Assembly: GCF_001676615.1 (NCBI RefSeq)
Contig: NZ_LYXZ01000079.1
Span: forward strand, 1-58,925
Length of the DNA: 58,925 nucleotides
Direction: 5' to 3'
Origin: Labrys sp. WJW
Lineage (GTDB): Bacteria; Pseudomonadota; Alphaproteobacteria; Rhizobiales; Labraceae
Below are positions 6,951 to 14,484 of this stretch, piece after piece. Position numbers and translations under genes: made by a program. The notes under the pieces are model-generated. The model did no database searches, had not been told where the DNA came from, and worked only from the letters and a program-made list of their open reading frames with translations. Within the stretch, counting starts at the first letter, position 1. Every line of letters begins with the position of its first letter.

Positions 6951-9266
6951 ATGCCGCCCACCAAATTTGGCGTTGGCCAAGCCGTGCGCCGCAAGGAGGA
7001 CCAGTCCTTCATCACGGGCACGGGCCGTTATGTCGACGACGAATCGCGTTCCAGCGTGCTCAGGGCCTATGTCCTGCGTTCTCCCTATGCCCATGCCCGC
7101 TTCAGCATCGGTGATCTCTCCGACGCTGCGGCGATGCCGGGGGTTAAGCTGATTCTCACGGCGGCCGATCTCGATGGGCTCGGGGACCTGCCGTGTCTGG
7201 CCTTGATGAAGAACGCCGACGGCTCGCCGCAGCGCCCGCAGCCCTATCCGCTTTTGGCCCGGGACGTGGTGCGCCATGTCGGCGATGCCGTAGCCTTTGT
7301 GGTCGCTGATTCGCTCATCGAGGCCCGCGACGCCGCCGAGGCGATTCCAGTCGATTACGAATCGCTCGACGCCATCGTCGGTTCGGTGGCTGCCCTGGAA
7401 CCGGGCGCACCGCTGGTCTGGCCCGACCACGGCTCGAACCTGGCGTTCGATGCTCAGATCGGCAACACCAAGAAAGTGGCCAAGGCCTTCGACAAGGCGG
7501 CCCGCGTGGTGTCCCTGGACGTGGTCAACAACCGCCTGGTCGCCAATTACATGGAAACCCGCGGCTGCCTCGCCGAATGGGACGGCAAGCGCTTCACCCT
7601 GACGGTCGGCAGCCAGGGCGTGCACTCCATCCGCGATACGCTTGCCAACCATGTCTTCAAGGTCGAGCCCGACAAGGTGCATGTGAAGACCGGCGATGTT
7701 GGCGGCGGCTTCGGCACCAAGGCTTTCATGTATCGCGAATATCCGCTCTCGCTGGAGGCGGCGCGGCGCCTGGGCAAGCCGGTGAAGTGGTTCGCCGACA
7801 GGGCCGAGCATTTCCTCGCCGACACCCAGGGGCGCGACAATATCAGCCGCATCGAGGCGGCGCTGGACCGGCGCTCGCGCATCCTGGCGGTGAGGATCGA
7901 CATCATTGGCGATCTCGGCGCCTATCTTTCGCAGTTCGGGCCCTTCATTCCGTGGCTCGGCGCCCTGATGGCGACCGGCGCCTATGCGATATCAGCCATG
8001 GACGTCAGGGTGCGTGGCGTCTTCACCAACACGCTGCCGGTCGATGCCTATCGCGGTGCCGGCCGGCCGGAGGCTGCCTATCTCATCGAGCGGTTGATGG
8101 ACGCCATTGCCTTCGAGACCGGGCTTTCGGTCGATACGGTGCGCTCGCGCAATTTCGTCAAGCCGGAACAGATGCCGTTCAAGGCGCCCACTGGCCGCAC
8201 CTATGATTCGGGTGAGTTCGAGGGCCATATGCGCAAGGCGATGGAGGTTGCCGGCTGGGGTGATTTCAAGGGCCGCTGGCAGGCCTCGAAGAAGGCCGGC
8301 AAATTCCGCGGCATTGGCATGTCCACCTATATCGAGGCCTGCGCCGACGGCCCGAAGGAAGCCGCCAGCGTCACGCTCGAAAAGGACGGTACCGCCACCG
8401 TGCTGATCGGCACGCAGACCAACGGGCAGGGGCACCTGACGGCCTACGCCCAGTTCGTCTCGCAATATCTCGACCTGCCGCTGGAGCGAATCAATGTGAT
8501 CCAGGGCGATTCCGACCTGATCAAGACGGGCGGCGGCACCGGCGGCTCGCGCTCGATCCCGGTGGGCGGCGCGTCCGTGGCCCGGGCCAGCCAGACCCTG
8601 GCGGAGAAGCTGAAAACACTCGCCTCCGATGAACTCGAGGCCGGCATCGCCGATCTCGAAATCGTCGACGGCCGGGTGCGCGTGGTCGGCACCGACAAGG
8701 CCATCGACTTCGCAGCGCTCGCCCGCCTGCCCAAGGCGACGCCCGATCTGCTCAGCGCCGAGACAGACTATCAGCCCGGCGAGGCGACCTATCCGAACGG
8801 CACGCATATCTGCGAGCTGGAGATCGATCCCCAGACCGGCGTCACCGCGATCCTCGGCTACACCATCGTCGATGATTTCGGCATGGTGGTGAACCCGCTG
8901 CTGCTTGAGGGACAGGTGCATGGCGGCGTGGTGCAGGGCATCGGCCAGGCCTTGCTGGAGCGCACGGTCTATTCGGAAGACGGCCAGTTGCTCACGGCTT
9001 CGCTCACCGACTATGCCCTGCCGCGGGCCGACGATCTGCCCTTCATCCATTTCGAGACGCGCAACATCCCCTGCAAGAACAATCCGCTCGGCGTCAAGGG
9101 GGCCGGCGAGGCCGGCACCATCGGCGCTGCCCCGGCGGTGATGAATGCGGTGATCGATGCCCTCAGGCGCGGAGTCGGCGTCACCAGGCTCGACATGCCG
9201 GCGACGCCCGAGGTGGTGTGGCGCACGATCCAGGACGCGCAGGCCGGGAAGCTGGCGGCGGAGTAG
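6951..9266 (+). CDS. Xanthine dehydrogenase family molybdopterin-binding subunit, form II CoxL type
   Basis: A 771-residue large subunit of a molybdenum hydroxylase of the xanthine oxidase/CO dehydrogenase family. The N-terminus (FGVGQAVRRKEDQSFITG) and the cofactor motifs GGGFGTK, GQGHLTAY and GGTGGSRS are present. The active-site loop is AYRGAGR (residues 366-372), not the AYxCSFR of true CO dehydrogenase, so this is form II with an unknown substrate. The catalytic base Glu is in GVKGAGEAG (Glu720). The start ATG 6951 follows GGAGG. The FAD (CoxM) and iron-sulfur (CoxS) subunits normally encoded beside it are absent from the window. Confidence 0.9.
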   Translation: MPPTKFGVGQAVRRKEDQSFITGTGRYVDDESRSSVLRAYVLRSPYAHARFSIGDLSDAAAMPGVKLILTAADLDGLGDLPCLALMKNADGSPQRPQPYPLLARDVVRHVGDAVAFVVADSLIEARDAAEAIPVDYESLDAIVGSVAALEPGAPLVWPDHGSNLAFDAQIGNTKKVAKAFDKAARVVSLDVVNNRLVANYMETRGCLAEWDGKRFTLTVGSQGVHSIRDTLANHVFKVEPDKVHVKTGDVGGGFGTKAFMYREYPLSLEAARRLGKPVKWFADRAEHFLADTQGRDNISRIEAALDRRSRILAVRIDIIGDLGAYLSQFGPFIPWLGALMATGAYAISAMDVRVRGVFTNTLPVDAYRGAGRPEAAYLIERLMDAIAFETGLSVDTVRSRNFVKPEQMPFKAPTGRTYDSGEFEGHMRKAMEVAGWGDFKGRWQASKKAGKFRGIGMSTYIEACADGPKEAASVTLEKDGTATVLIGTQTNGQGHLTAYAQFVSQYLDLPLERINVIQGDSDLIKTGGGTGGSRSIPVGGASVARASQTLAEKLKTLASDELEAGIADLEIVDGRVRVVGTDKAIDFAALARLPKATPDLLSAETDYQPGEATYPNGTHICELEIDPQTGVTAILGYTIVDDFGMVVNPLLLEGQVHGGVVQGIGQALLERTVYSEDGQLLTASLTDYALPRADDLPFIHFETRNIPCKNNPLGVKGAGEAGTIGAAPAVMNAVIDALRRGVGVTRLDMPATPEVVWRTIQDAQAGKLAAE

Positions 9267-9277
9267 GAAGAGCGGTG

Positions 9278-9994
9278 ATGTGGAAACCACCGACGGATGT
9301 TCGCCCGCATCCGGAGAACTGCGTCGGTGATTTCTATGTCGATGACGACTGCTGTGTAACCTGTGGAGTGCCGCTCGATCTCGCACCCGAGATCTTTGCT
9401 TGGGCGACAGACGTTGATTTGCCATCCTGTGTCGTGGTGCGTCAGCCGACTACTCCGGATGAAATCTACAGGACGCTGGCCGCTGTCCGGGGGGCCGAGG
9501 TGCCATGCATCCGCTATCAGGGGCGCGATCCCGAAATTGGCCGTCGGTTGGTGGCAATGGGCGAGGGCGATCAGTGTGATTTTCCGCCTCCGCCCGATGC
9601 CTGCTCCGTGCGCAGATCGCACGTTACATTCGGGGCCATCGGGGCCACGGCGTTCAATGTTAACGTGCCAGAGGCAGCAAAATCTTTTCTCACTCACTTC
9701 AAGCAAGGCTTCGAAGCCGATCCCAACCACATTACGCGAGAAATCGAATGCCTCGACGCCAGGGCGATCGTGGCGGTCTCCTGGTATCAACGGAAATTTC
9801 ATCGAATTGAATTCGAAGCACTTGGCGACGGTCGATGTCTCGCCGTTATGCGGCCGCATTTTCCCGAAGCAATGAACGGGCTTGCTGGTCTGGTCGAGAA
9901 GTGGCTGCGCAACGTCGGCCTATTCGGCGATATCCGTTGGTACTCTCTTGAGCAATGGCAAGCCGGCGGGCCATTTCATCCCACCTTGTTTTGA
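9278..9994 (+). CDS. Ferredoxin-like N-terminal domain protein, unknown function
   Basis: A 238-residue protein starting at ATG 9278, preceded by AGGAAGAG, only 11 bases after the CoxL-type gene. Residues 10-45 resemble a single-cluster ferredoxin domain (VGDFYVDDDCCVTCGVPLDLAPEIF). The usual CxxCxxC has become CxxCxxP with an extra adjacent Cys, and another Cys sits before VGDF, so any cluster would be unusual. The remaining 190 residues have mixed character and no recognised domain. Close spacing suggests co-transcription with the molybdenum enzyme, perhaps as an electron partner, but that is inference. Confidence 0.6.
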   Translation: MWKPPTDVRPHPENCVGDFYVDDDCCVTCGVPLDLAPEIFAWATDVDLPSCVVVRQPTTPDEIYRTLAAVRGAEVPCIRYQGRDPEIGRRLVAMGEGDQCDFPPPPDACSVRRSHVTFGAIGATAFNVNVPEAAKSFLTHFKQGFEADPNHITREIECLDARAIVAVSWYQRKFHRIEFEALGDGRCLAVMRPHFPEAMNGLAGLVEKWLRNVGLFGDIRWYSLEQWQAGGPFHPTLF

Positions 9995-10125
9995 ATTTCC
10001 CTACTGCGAGTTGCCTGTCTCGATTCCGGCGGCCACCTCATTTCTGTACGCGGCAACTTCGGAAGGGCGCGTTTCGGTGGGAAGATGATGCAGGTCGCGA
10101 AGACGCTGACTCATGAACGAGAAGT

Positions 10126-10239
10126 CCCTGGGAGCGCGGACGTCCTCGTCCGCTCTTGGAAACGCCGTGTCTGCAGGAAAAGAGGAGCGGATCGTCCGGC
10201 ACTCGTTCGAGTGTCGTAGGGACGTCCGCGCTCCCAGGG
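10126..10239. repeat. Dispersed palindromic element, family B copy 1
   Basis: A 114-base inverted repeat with arms CCCTGGGAGCGCGGACGTCC and GGACGTCCGCGCTCCCAGGG. An inner block, CCGCTCTTGGAAACGC, recurs in copy 2 at 21425-21504, where the same outer palindrome is variant. It lies between convergent genes, typical of REP-like elements. Confidence 0.75.
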
Positions 10240-10291
10240 GCATTTCAGGCAAATGGGTCATTATTTTCACGACTCGGTATGGTCTCGCTTT

Positions 10292-10720
10292 TCAAGGCCC
10301 GGCCGGTTCGGCCGCCTTCGGCCAATAGGTGCCGAAGGCCCAGACATTGCCTTCCGGATCGCGGCAGATGAATTCGCGGCTGCCATAGTCGCGATCAACA
10401 GGCTCTTCCTCGATCGCGGCGCCGGCGGCCTTGGCGCGGGCATGGGCGGCGTCGGCGTCGTCGACGGCAATATAGATCGACTTGCCGCCGCCCGGTCCCG
10501 GCGACCCGACGATCTTGCAAAAACCATCGTCACGCGTGCTGCCGATCATGATCATTGAGGAGCCGAGGGCGAGTTGGGCATGATCGACGCTGTCGCCCTC
10601 GCCGTAACGCACGTGCAGGGTGAAGCCGAAGGCCTGCTGCAGCCAGTCGATCATGGCGCCGGCATTGTTGTAGCGCAGGGTCGGATAGATGCGGGGGGCT
10701 TCGGTGGGCGAGAAAGGCAT
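10292..10720 (-). CDS. VOC family (glyoxalase/bleomycin resistance-like) protein
   Basis: A 142-residue protein of the vicinal oxygen chelate superfamily, with the paired beta-alpha-beta-beta-beta modules of a PhnB/YbcJ-type member: YPTLRYNNAGAMIDWLQQAFGF, then VDHAQLALGSSMIMIG, then YGSREFICRDPEGNVWAFG. The final Asp-Pro-x-Gly-Asn-x-W is diagnostic. The start is ATG 10720, eight bases after GGAG. It lies 68 bases downstream of the AraC gene in the same direction and is probably co-transcribed with it. The substrate is unknown; members include resistance proteins and dioxygenases. Confidence 0.85.
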   Translation of the reverse strand: MPFSPTEAPRIYPTLRYNNAGAMIDWLQQAFGFTLHVRYGEGDSVDHAQLALGSSMIMIGSTRDDGFCKIVGSPGPGGGKSIYIAVDDADAAHARAKAAGAAIEEEPVDRDYGSREFICRDPEGNVWAFGTYWPKAAEPAGP

Positions 10721-10788
10721 GAACAGATCTCCGTTGTTGAACCGGAGCTGACTGTGCCTGCATGGATCCAGGCGGTCTTGAAGAAATG

Positions 10789-11601
10789 TTACGCGGCGGG
10801 GCGCCAGGCCGTGGGCGGGCAGCCGGCCAAGGCCGCGAATTCGCGGGTGAGATGGGCCTGATCGGCATAGCCGCAAGCCGCCGCGATGTCGGCCCATCCG
10901 GCTGCAGTGCTGCTGGCGGCGAGCGCCTGGGCGGCATTGAAGCGGATGATGCGGGCGACGGCCTTGGGCGGCAGCCCGATCTCCTCGCGAAACCCGGCGA
11001 TCAGGCGACGGCGGCTCCACTCCAAGTGCCTGGCGAGCGCGCCGACGCGGACGGCGCCGCCCTTGCGCATCAATTCCGAAAAAGCCCAGCCGATGTCGGC
11101 ACGGGCGTGGTCTGCTTGGGTGAGACGCGTTTCGACGAAGTGCTCGGCAAGGTCGAGACGGGCTTCCCAGGCGTTCAATTCGCCAAGGTGCTGGGCGAAC
11201 CGGCCGACATCCCGGTCTTCGAGGTCATCCAGCGCCACCATGCGATCGGTAAATTCGCTCATCGGCCTGGCGAAGAACAGCCGGCCGCCCAGCGGCGTGA
11301 AATTGATCTGGATACATTGGGCCGCCCCGTCCGAATCCATGATGATCGGGCCGGCGAACAGGCCGGCAGCAAAGCTGTCATGGCTGTCGAGGGCAGTTGG
11401 TTTGCGGCCAAGGCCGATGCGGAACGGGCTGCCGAAATTGACGATCAGCGGTACGGTCAAGGAAGCGGCCTCGACCAGGCCGTTCATGGCCTCGCCATAC
11501 TCGCGATAACCGAAGATGCCGCTCACCAGCGCGGCGAGGCGGGGGGCCGGTGGCCGATACCAGAAAACCGGCTCGCCCGAATCCTTATGTCCCACGCCCA
11601 T
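10789..11601 (-). CDS. AraC family transcriptional regulator
   Basis: A 270-residue regulator. The C-terminal 100 residues form the double helix-turn-helix of AraC (VGALARHLEWSRRRLIAGFREEIGLPPKAVARIIRF, then DIAAACGYADQAHLTREFAALAGCPPTAW). The N-terminal 170 residues are a ligand-sensing domain of the DUF6597/'helix-turn-helix domain-containing' type with no clear effector. It lies upstream of the VOC gene and likely controls it. Confidence 0.88.
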   Translation of the reverse strand: MGVGHKDSGEPVFWYRPPAPRLAALVSGIFGYREYGEAMNGLVEAASLTVPLIVNFGSPFRIGLGRKPTALDSHDSFAAGLFAGPIIMDSDGAAQCIQINFTPLGGRLFFARPMSEFTDRMVALDDLEDRDVGRFAQHLGELNAWEARLDLAEHFVETRLTQADHARADIGWAFSELMRKGGAVRVGALARHLEWSRRRLIAGFREEIGLPPKAVARIIRFNAAQALAASSTAAGWADIAAACGYADQAHLTREFAALAGCPPTAWRPAA

Positions 11602-11737
11602 CAGACATCCCGGTCAATCCCTGCACCCAGGCCTTGTCGGCCGAACGCCACCGCGCGGATCATACGCTGATCCGGGCGGGAGAGGGAGTCGCGCTTGTGG
11701 GCTTGCGGGCCGCCGTGATCGGGCTCGACTCAGCCAT

Positions 11738-11840
11738 AGCGTTTTGCGATTTGACGGAGTCTCCTCGAATCGCAAAGACGCGTCGGTACAAGGAGCTAGA
11801 GCAAGCAAGCGTTCGCGCTTGAACGCGCTTTGCTCTAGGG
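11738..11840 (+). repeat. Dispersed element, family C copy 1
   Basis: About 103 bases from AGCGTTTTGCGATTT to CTTTGCTCTAGGG. It matches, in reverse orientation, the element at 55254-55360: both carry ATCGCAAAGACGCGTC in the middle and GAACGCGCTTTGCTCTAGGG or its variant at the end. Each contains internal inverted repeats (GATTTGACGGAG/CGAATC and GAGCAA/TTGCTC). Confidence 0.8.
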
Positions 11841-11919
11841 GATGGCGATCTGTCCAATCCTGTCGCTCCTGCCATCAAAGGGCTTTTCTCTCACCTCGCT
11901 CCGCCCTATTGTCCGCTGG

Positions 11920-11948
11920 AACAAACGATCGTTCGTCATAACAAACGA
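11920..11948 (+). promoter_or_regulatory. Candidate operator of the XRE-cupin regulator
   Basis: Two direct copies of AACAAACGA start exactly 20 bases apart (11920 and 11940), about two helical turns. The first continues into the palindrome ACGATCGT. The block ends 10 bases before the regulator's ATG, a position suited to autoregulation. Confidence 0.45.
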
Positions 11949-11958
11949 AAGGCTGGCA

Positions 11959-12570
11959 ATGAGTGGGTTGGACAGGCGGGGTGAACTCGATGCGGGCGCG
12001 GTTGCGCTATCGGGGCAACTCGGCAAGACGGTCCAGCGTCTGCGCAAGGCCTATAATCTCTCGCTGTCGGAACTGGCCGAGCAGTCGGGCGTGGCCAAGT
12101 CGATCATCAGCCAGATCGAGCGCAACGAGACCAACCCCACTTTGGCAACGATCTGGCGCCTGTCCCAGGCTCTCGACGTTTCGATCGAAAGAGTGCTGGG
12201 TTCGAGCGACGACGAGCCCTTCATCGAGAAGACCACCCGTGTCGATACGCCCGTGATCATTTCCGACGACGGCAAGTGCCGCCTGGCGGTGGTCGGCTGG
12301 CTGAAGACGGTGGAATGGCTGCAATGGTATGACTTCAGGGCCGAGCCGGGCGGGGTGCTCGAAAGCGACGCCCATCAGCGTGGCTCGGTCGAATGCCTGT
12401 CGATCCTGGCGGGCGTGGTCGAGGTCGACGTTGCCGGCGTGCGCGAACGGGCGGAGCCCGGCGAGACGCTGCGCTATCGCTGCGACCGCCAGCATGCCAT
12501 CCGCGTGGTCGGCGACGAGCCCGTCCACGCCACCATGGTCTGTTTCATGAAGGCGGCCCTCATGGAGTAG
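11959..12570 (+). CDS. XRE-cupin transcriptional regulator
   Basis: A 203-residue protein. Residues 15-75 are an XRE helix-turn-helix (QRLRKAYNLSLSELAEQSGVAKSIISQIERNETNPTLATIWRL). Residues 125-195 are a cupin barrel (GSVECLSILAGVVEVDVAGV...GETLRYRCDRQHAIRVV) that would bind a small effector. Such regulators govern polyamine, amino-acid and sugar catabolic genes. The start is ATG 11959, preceded by AAAGG and by a likely operator. The 3' end overlaps the convergent QueA-like gene by 11 bases. Confidence 0.88.
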   Translation: MSGLDRRGELDAGAVALSGQLGKTVQRLRKAYNLSLSELAEQSGVAKSIISQIERNETNPTLATIWRLSQALDVSIERVLGSSDDEPFIEKTTRVDTPVIISDDGKCRLAVVGWLKTVEWLQWYDFRAEPGGVLESDAHQRGSVECLSILAGVVEVDVAGVRERAEPGETLRYRCDRQHAIRVVGDEPVHATMVCFMKAALME

Positions 12571-13666
12571 GGGCCGCCCCCGCCCACAGGGAGGTTGCCG
12601 TAAGGCGTGCCGGCCGATTTGCGCCCCGTTCTTTTCGCTCCGATGTCCGGCGTTCGATCAGCACGGAATCGCCGAATTCGTGGGCGCGATAGTTCCAGGC
12701 TTCCAGCATCAGGCAGACGCGGTCGAGCGTTAGGTCGTCGGCAAAGGCGCGCAGCAATTCGAAATGGCTTTCGCCCGGCTGATGGACGCCGCTGAGAATG
12801 GCATCGACGAGACGAAGCCTCGATTTCGGCCCGATTCGACCCTGTGCCACGCCGTCGCCAGCTCGGAGGTCTCCGGTTGCCGAGGCTGCATGTTCGAGCG
12901 CCCGCACCACGCTGGTGCCGATGGCGATCACACGTCCGTCGGCGGCTTTCGTGCGCGCGATCGCGGTCGCGGTCGCCGCAGGGATGCGGTAGGGCTCGTC
13001 GAAGGGAAGGCGCAGATCCATCACCGCATCGCCTGTCGAGGAAATGCCGGCGGCGTGCGTCAAGCTGGCAAAGCCGACGCCGCGCCGTCGCCAGTCGGCG
13101 ATCGTGCGCCAATCGAGCGCAAAACCGGCCGAGGGCGGTTCAAACGCCAAGGGTTCGGCTGCGATCGCCGTCCACATGTCCCAAAGCGCCAGAGGCTCGG
13201 GCACATGGGCATATTGGATCGGTCGCCCGTGCCGCGCCAGGCCGGCGAGGATACGCTCCGAGGGACCAGAGAAACGCAACGTTACCAGACGGGGATAACC
13301 GTGCAGGCGTTCGACCTCGGCCGTCAGCGGGCCAAGCTCGAGCTTGTCGCCGGCGAACAACTGGGGTGGCGCAGGGCGGTCCTCGGTGCGCACGCGGTGG
13401 TCGCCCGCCCCGAAGACGACGGCGATGAAACGGCTGGGGTCGCCGGGCGCAACCCAGGCGGCAAGCCGGACCTCGATTGGTCTGCCGCTGTCGACATGGC
13501 TGCCGGCAAGGCTGGCGGGCAAGGTGGCCGCATCATTGGCGACGACCAGGTCGCCGGGGCTGAACAGCAGCGACAGGGCACTGCGTGGCAAATGACGGAT
13601 CTTGCCGGTGTCGGAGACGGCGAGCAGCCGTGCAGCGCCTGGTTCGGGATTGCCGGCGGCGATCAT
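12560..13666 (-). CDS. Divergent QueA-like protein (SAM:tRNA ribosyltransferase-isomerase family)
   Basis: A 368-residue member of the QueA fold. Canonical QueA transfers ribose from SAM to 7-aminomethyl-7-deazaguanine in tRNA to make epoxyqueuosine. Recognisable blocks are SPGDLVVANDAATLPASLAG, VIAIGTSVVRALEHA, VDAILSGVHQPGESHFELLRAF and EFGDSVLIER. The canonical start (DFDLPxxLIAxxP) is missing and the diagnostic AAPTAGLHF is replaced by FEPPSAGFAL, while LHVGxGTF is replaced by THAAGISS. It is therefore a paralogue that may not act on queuosine tRNA. Its ATG overlaps the SDR stop codon (ATGA), so the pair is translationally coupled. Confidence 0.75.
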   Translation of the reverse strand: MIAAGNPEPGAARLLAVSDTGKIRHLPRSALSLLFSPGDLVVANDAATLPASLAGSHVDSGRPIEVRLAAWVAPGDPSRFIAVVFGAGDHRVRTEDRPAPPQLFAGDKLELGPLTAEVERLHGYPRLVTLRFSGPSERILAGLARHGRPIQYAHVPEPLALWDMWTAIAAEPLAFEPPSAGFALDWRTIADWRRRGVGFASLTHAAGISSTGDAVMDLRLPFDEPYRIPAATATAIARTKAADGRVIAIGTSVVRALEHAASATGDLRAGDGVAQGRIGPKSRLRLVDAILSGVHQPGESHFELLRAFADDLTLDRVCLMLEAWNYRAHEFGDSVLIERRTSERKERGANRPARLTATSLWAGAAPTP

Positions 13667-14382
13667 GGCCGGATCTCCAGGGTCAAGGCGAGGCGCGGTT
13701 GATCCAGGCCCAGGGCGCGTATGATGTCGGCTGCCGCTTCTTCCGGGCGCTTGAGCGCGGATCTATCGGCCTCCGGAACGGCTTGCGCATGCAGGAGCGT
13801 GTCCATGTCGCCGGGATCGATGGCAAAGAAGCGCACGCCTTCATCGCGCGCTTCCTCGGTCCAGATGGCGGTGAGATGCTGCAGCGCGGCCTTGCTGGCG
13901 CCATAGGCACCCCAGCCGACATAGGCGTTGACGGCCGCGTCGCTGGTGATGTTGACCACGGCAACGTCGCGCCCCTGCCGTGCCGAAGCCGTGAGGGCAC
14001 CGAACAAGGCCTTGGTCAGGCGGAAAGGGCCGACCAGATTGGTCGCGAGGGCTTCCTCCAGTTCCTCGCATTGCGTATCGGCCAGCAAGGCGAGAGGCAC
14101 CGGTCCGAGGCTGGAGGCATTGTTGACGAGGAGGTCGAGACCACCGAGTTTGCCGGTGATCTGCAGGGCTATCGGATGGATATCGGTCTTGCATCCGACA
14201 TCGCCGACAATGCCGAGCGCACCGGTTTCCGCGGCCACGCGCTCGACGGCCTCTCTGGTGCGGGCAACGAAGGCGACCTGCGCGCCTCTCCCGCTCAGCG
14301 CCCGCACGAGGGCCAGCCCCAACCCGGAGGTGCCGCCGGTAACGGCGACGCGAAGGCCCTTGAGATCGGTATGAATGCTCAT
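13663..14382 (-). CDS. Short-chain dehydrogenase/reductase
   Basis: A 239-residue SDR. The NAD(P)-binding motif is TGGTSGLG (residues 15-22), the structural motif is LVNNASSLG, and the catalytic Ser and YxxxK are in VNITSDAAVNAYVGWGAYGASKAA. The Arg in FVARTRE after the second strand suggests NADP(H). The C-terminus has FFAIDPGDMDT. The substrate is unknown. GGGAG precedes the ATG. It is the first gene of an operon with the QueA-like gene, which it overlaps by four bases, and is driven by the promoter at 14415-14445. Confidence 0.88.
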   Translation of the reverse strand: MSIHTDLKGLRVAVTGGTSGLGLALVRALSGRGAQVAFVARTREAVERVAAETGALGIVGDVGCKTDIHPIALQITGKLGGLDLLVNNASSLGPVPLALLADTQCEELEEALATNLVGPFRLTKALFGALTASARQGRDVAVVNITSDAAVNAYVGWGAYGASKAALQHLTAIWTEEARDEGVRFFAIDPGDMDTLLHAQAVPEADRSALKRPEEAAADIIRALGLDQPRLALTLEIRP

Positions 14383-14414
14383 CGATCGAAACTCCCTGAA
14401 TCACTCAGGTTCGT

Positions 14415-14445
14415 TTCATACAAGTTCAAGTGAACTTTAAGTCAA
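14415..14445 (-). promoter_or_regulatory. Promoter with MerR-type 19-bp spacer and dyad
   Basis: Read on the minus strand: TTGACT, a 19-base spacer, then TATGAA, 33 bases before the SDR start. The perfect dyad AAGTTCACTTGAACTT (14422-14437) is centred in the spacer. An over-long spacer with a centred dyad is the hallmark of promoters activated by MerR family proteins (SoxR/NmlR-like). No merR gene is in the window. Confidence 0.6.
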
Positions 14446-14484
14446 GTGGCGAAAGGCGGACGGACGGGGCAAGGTTCTCGGCGA

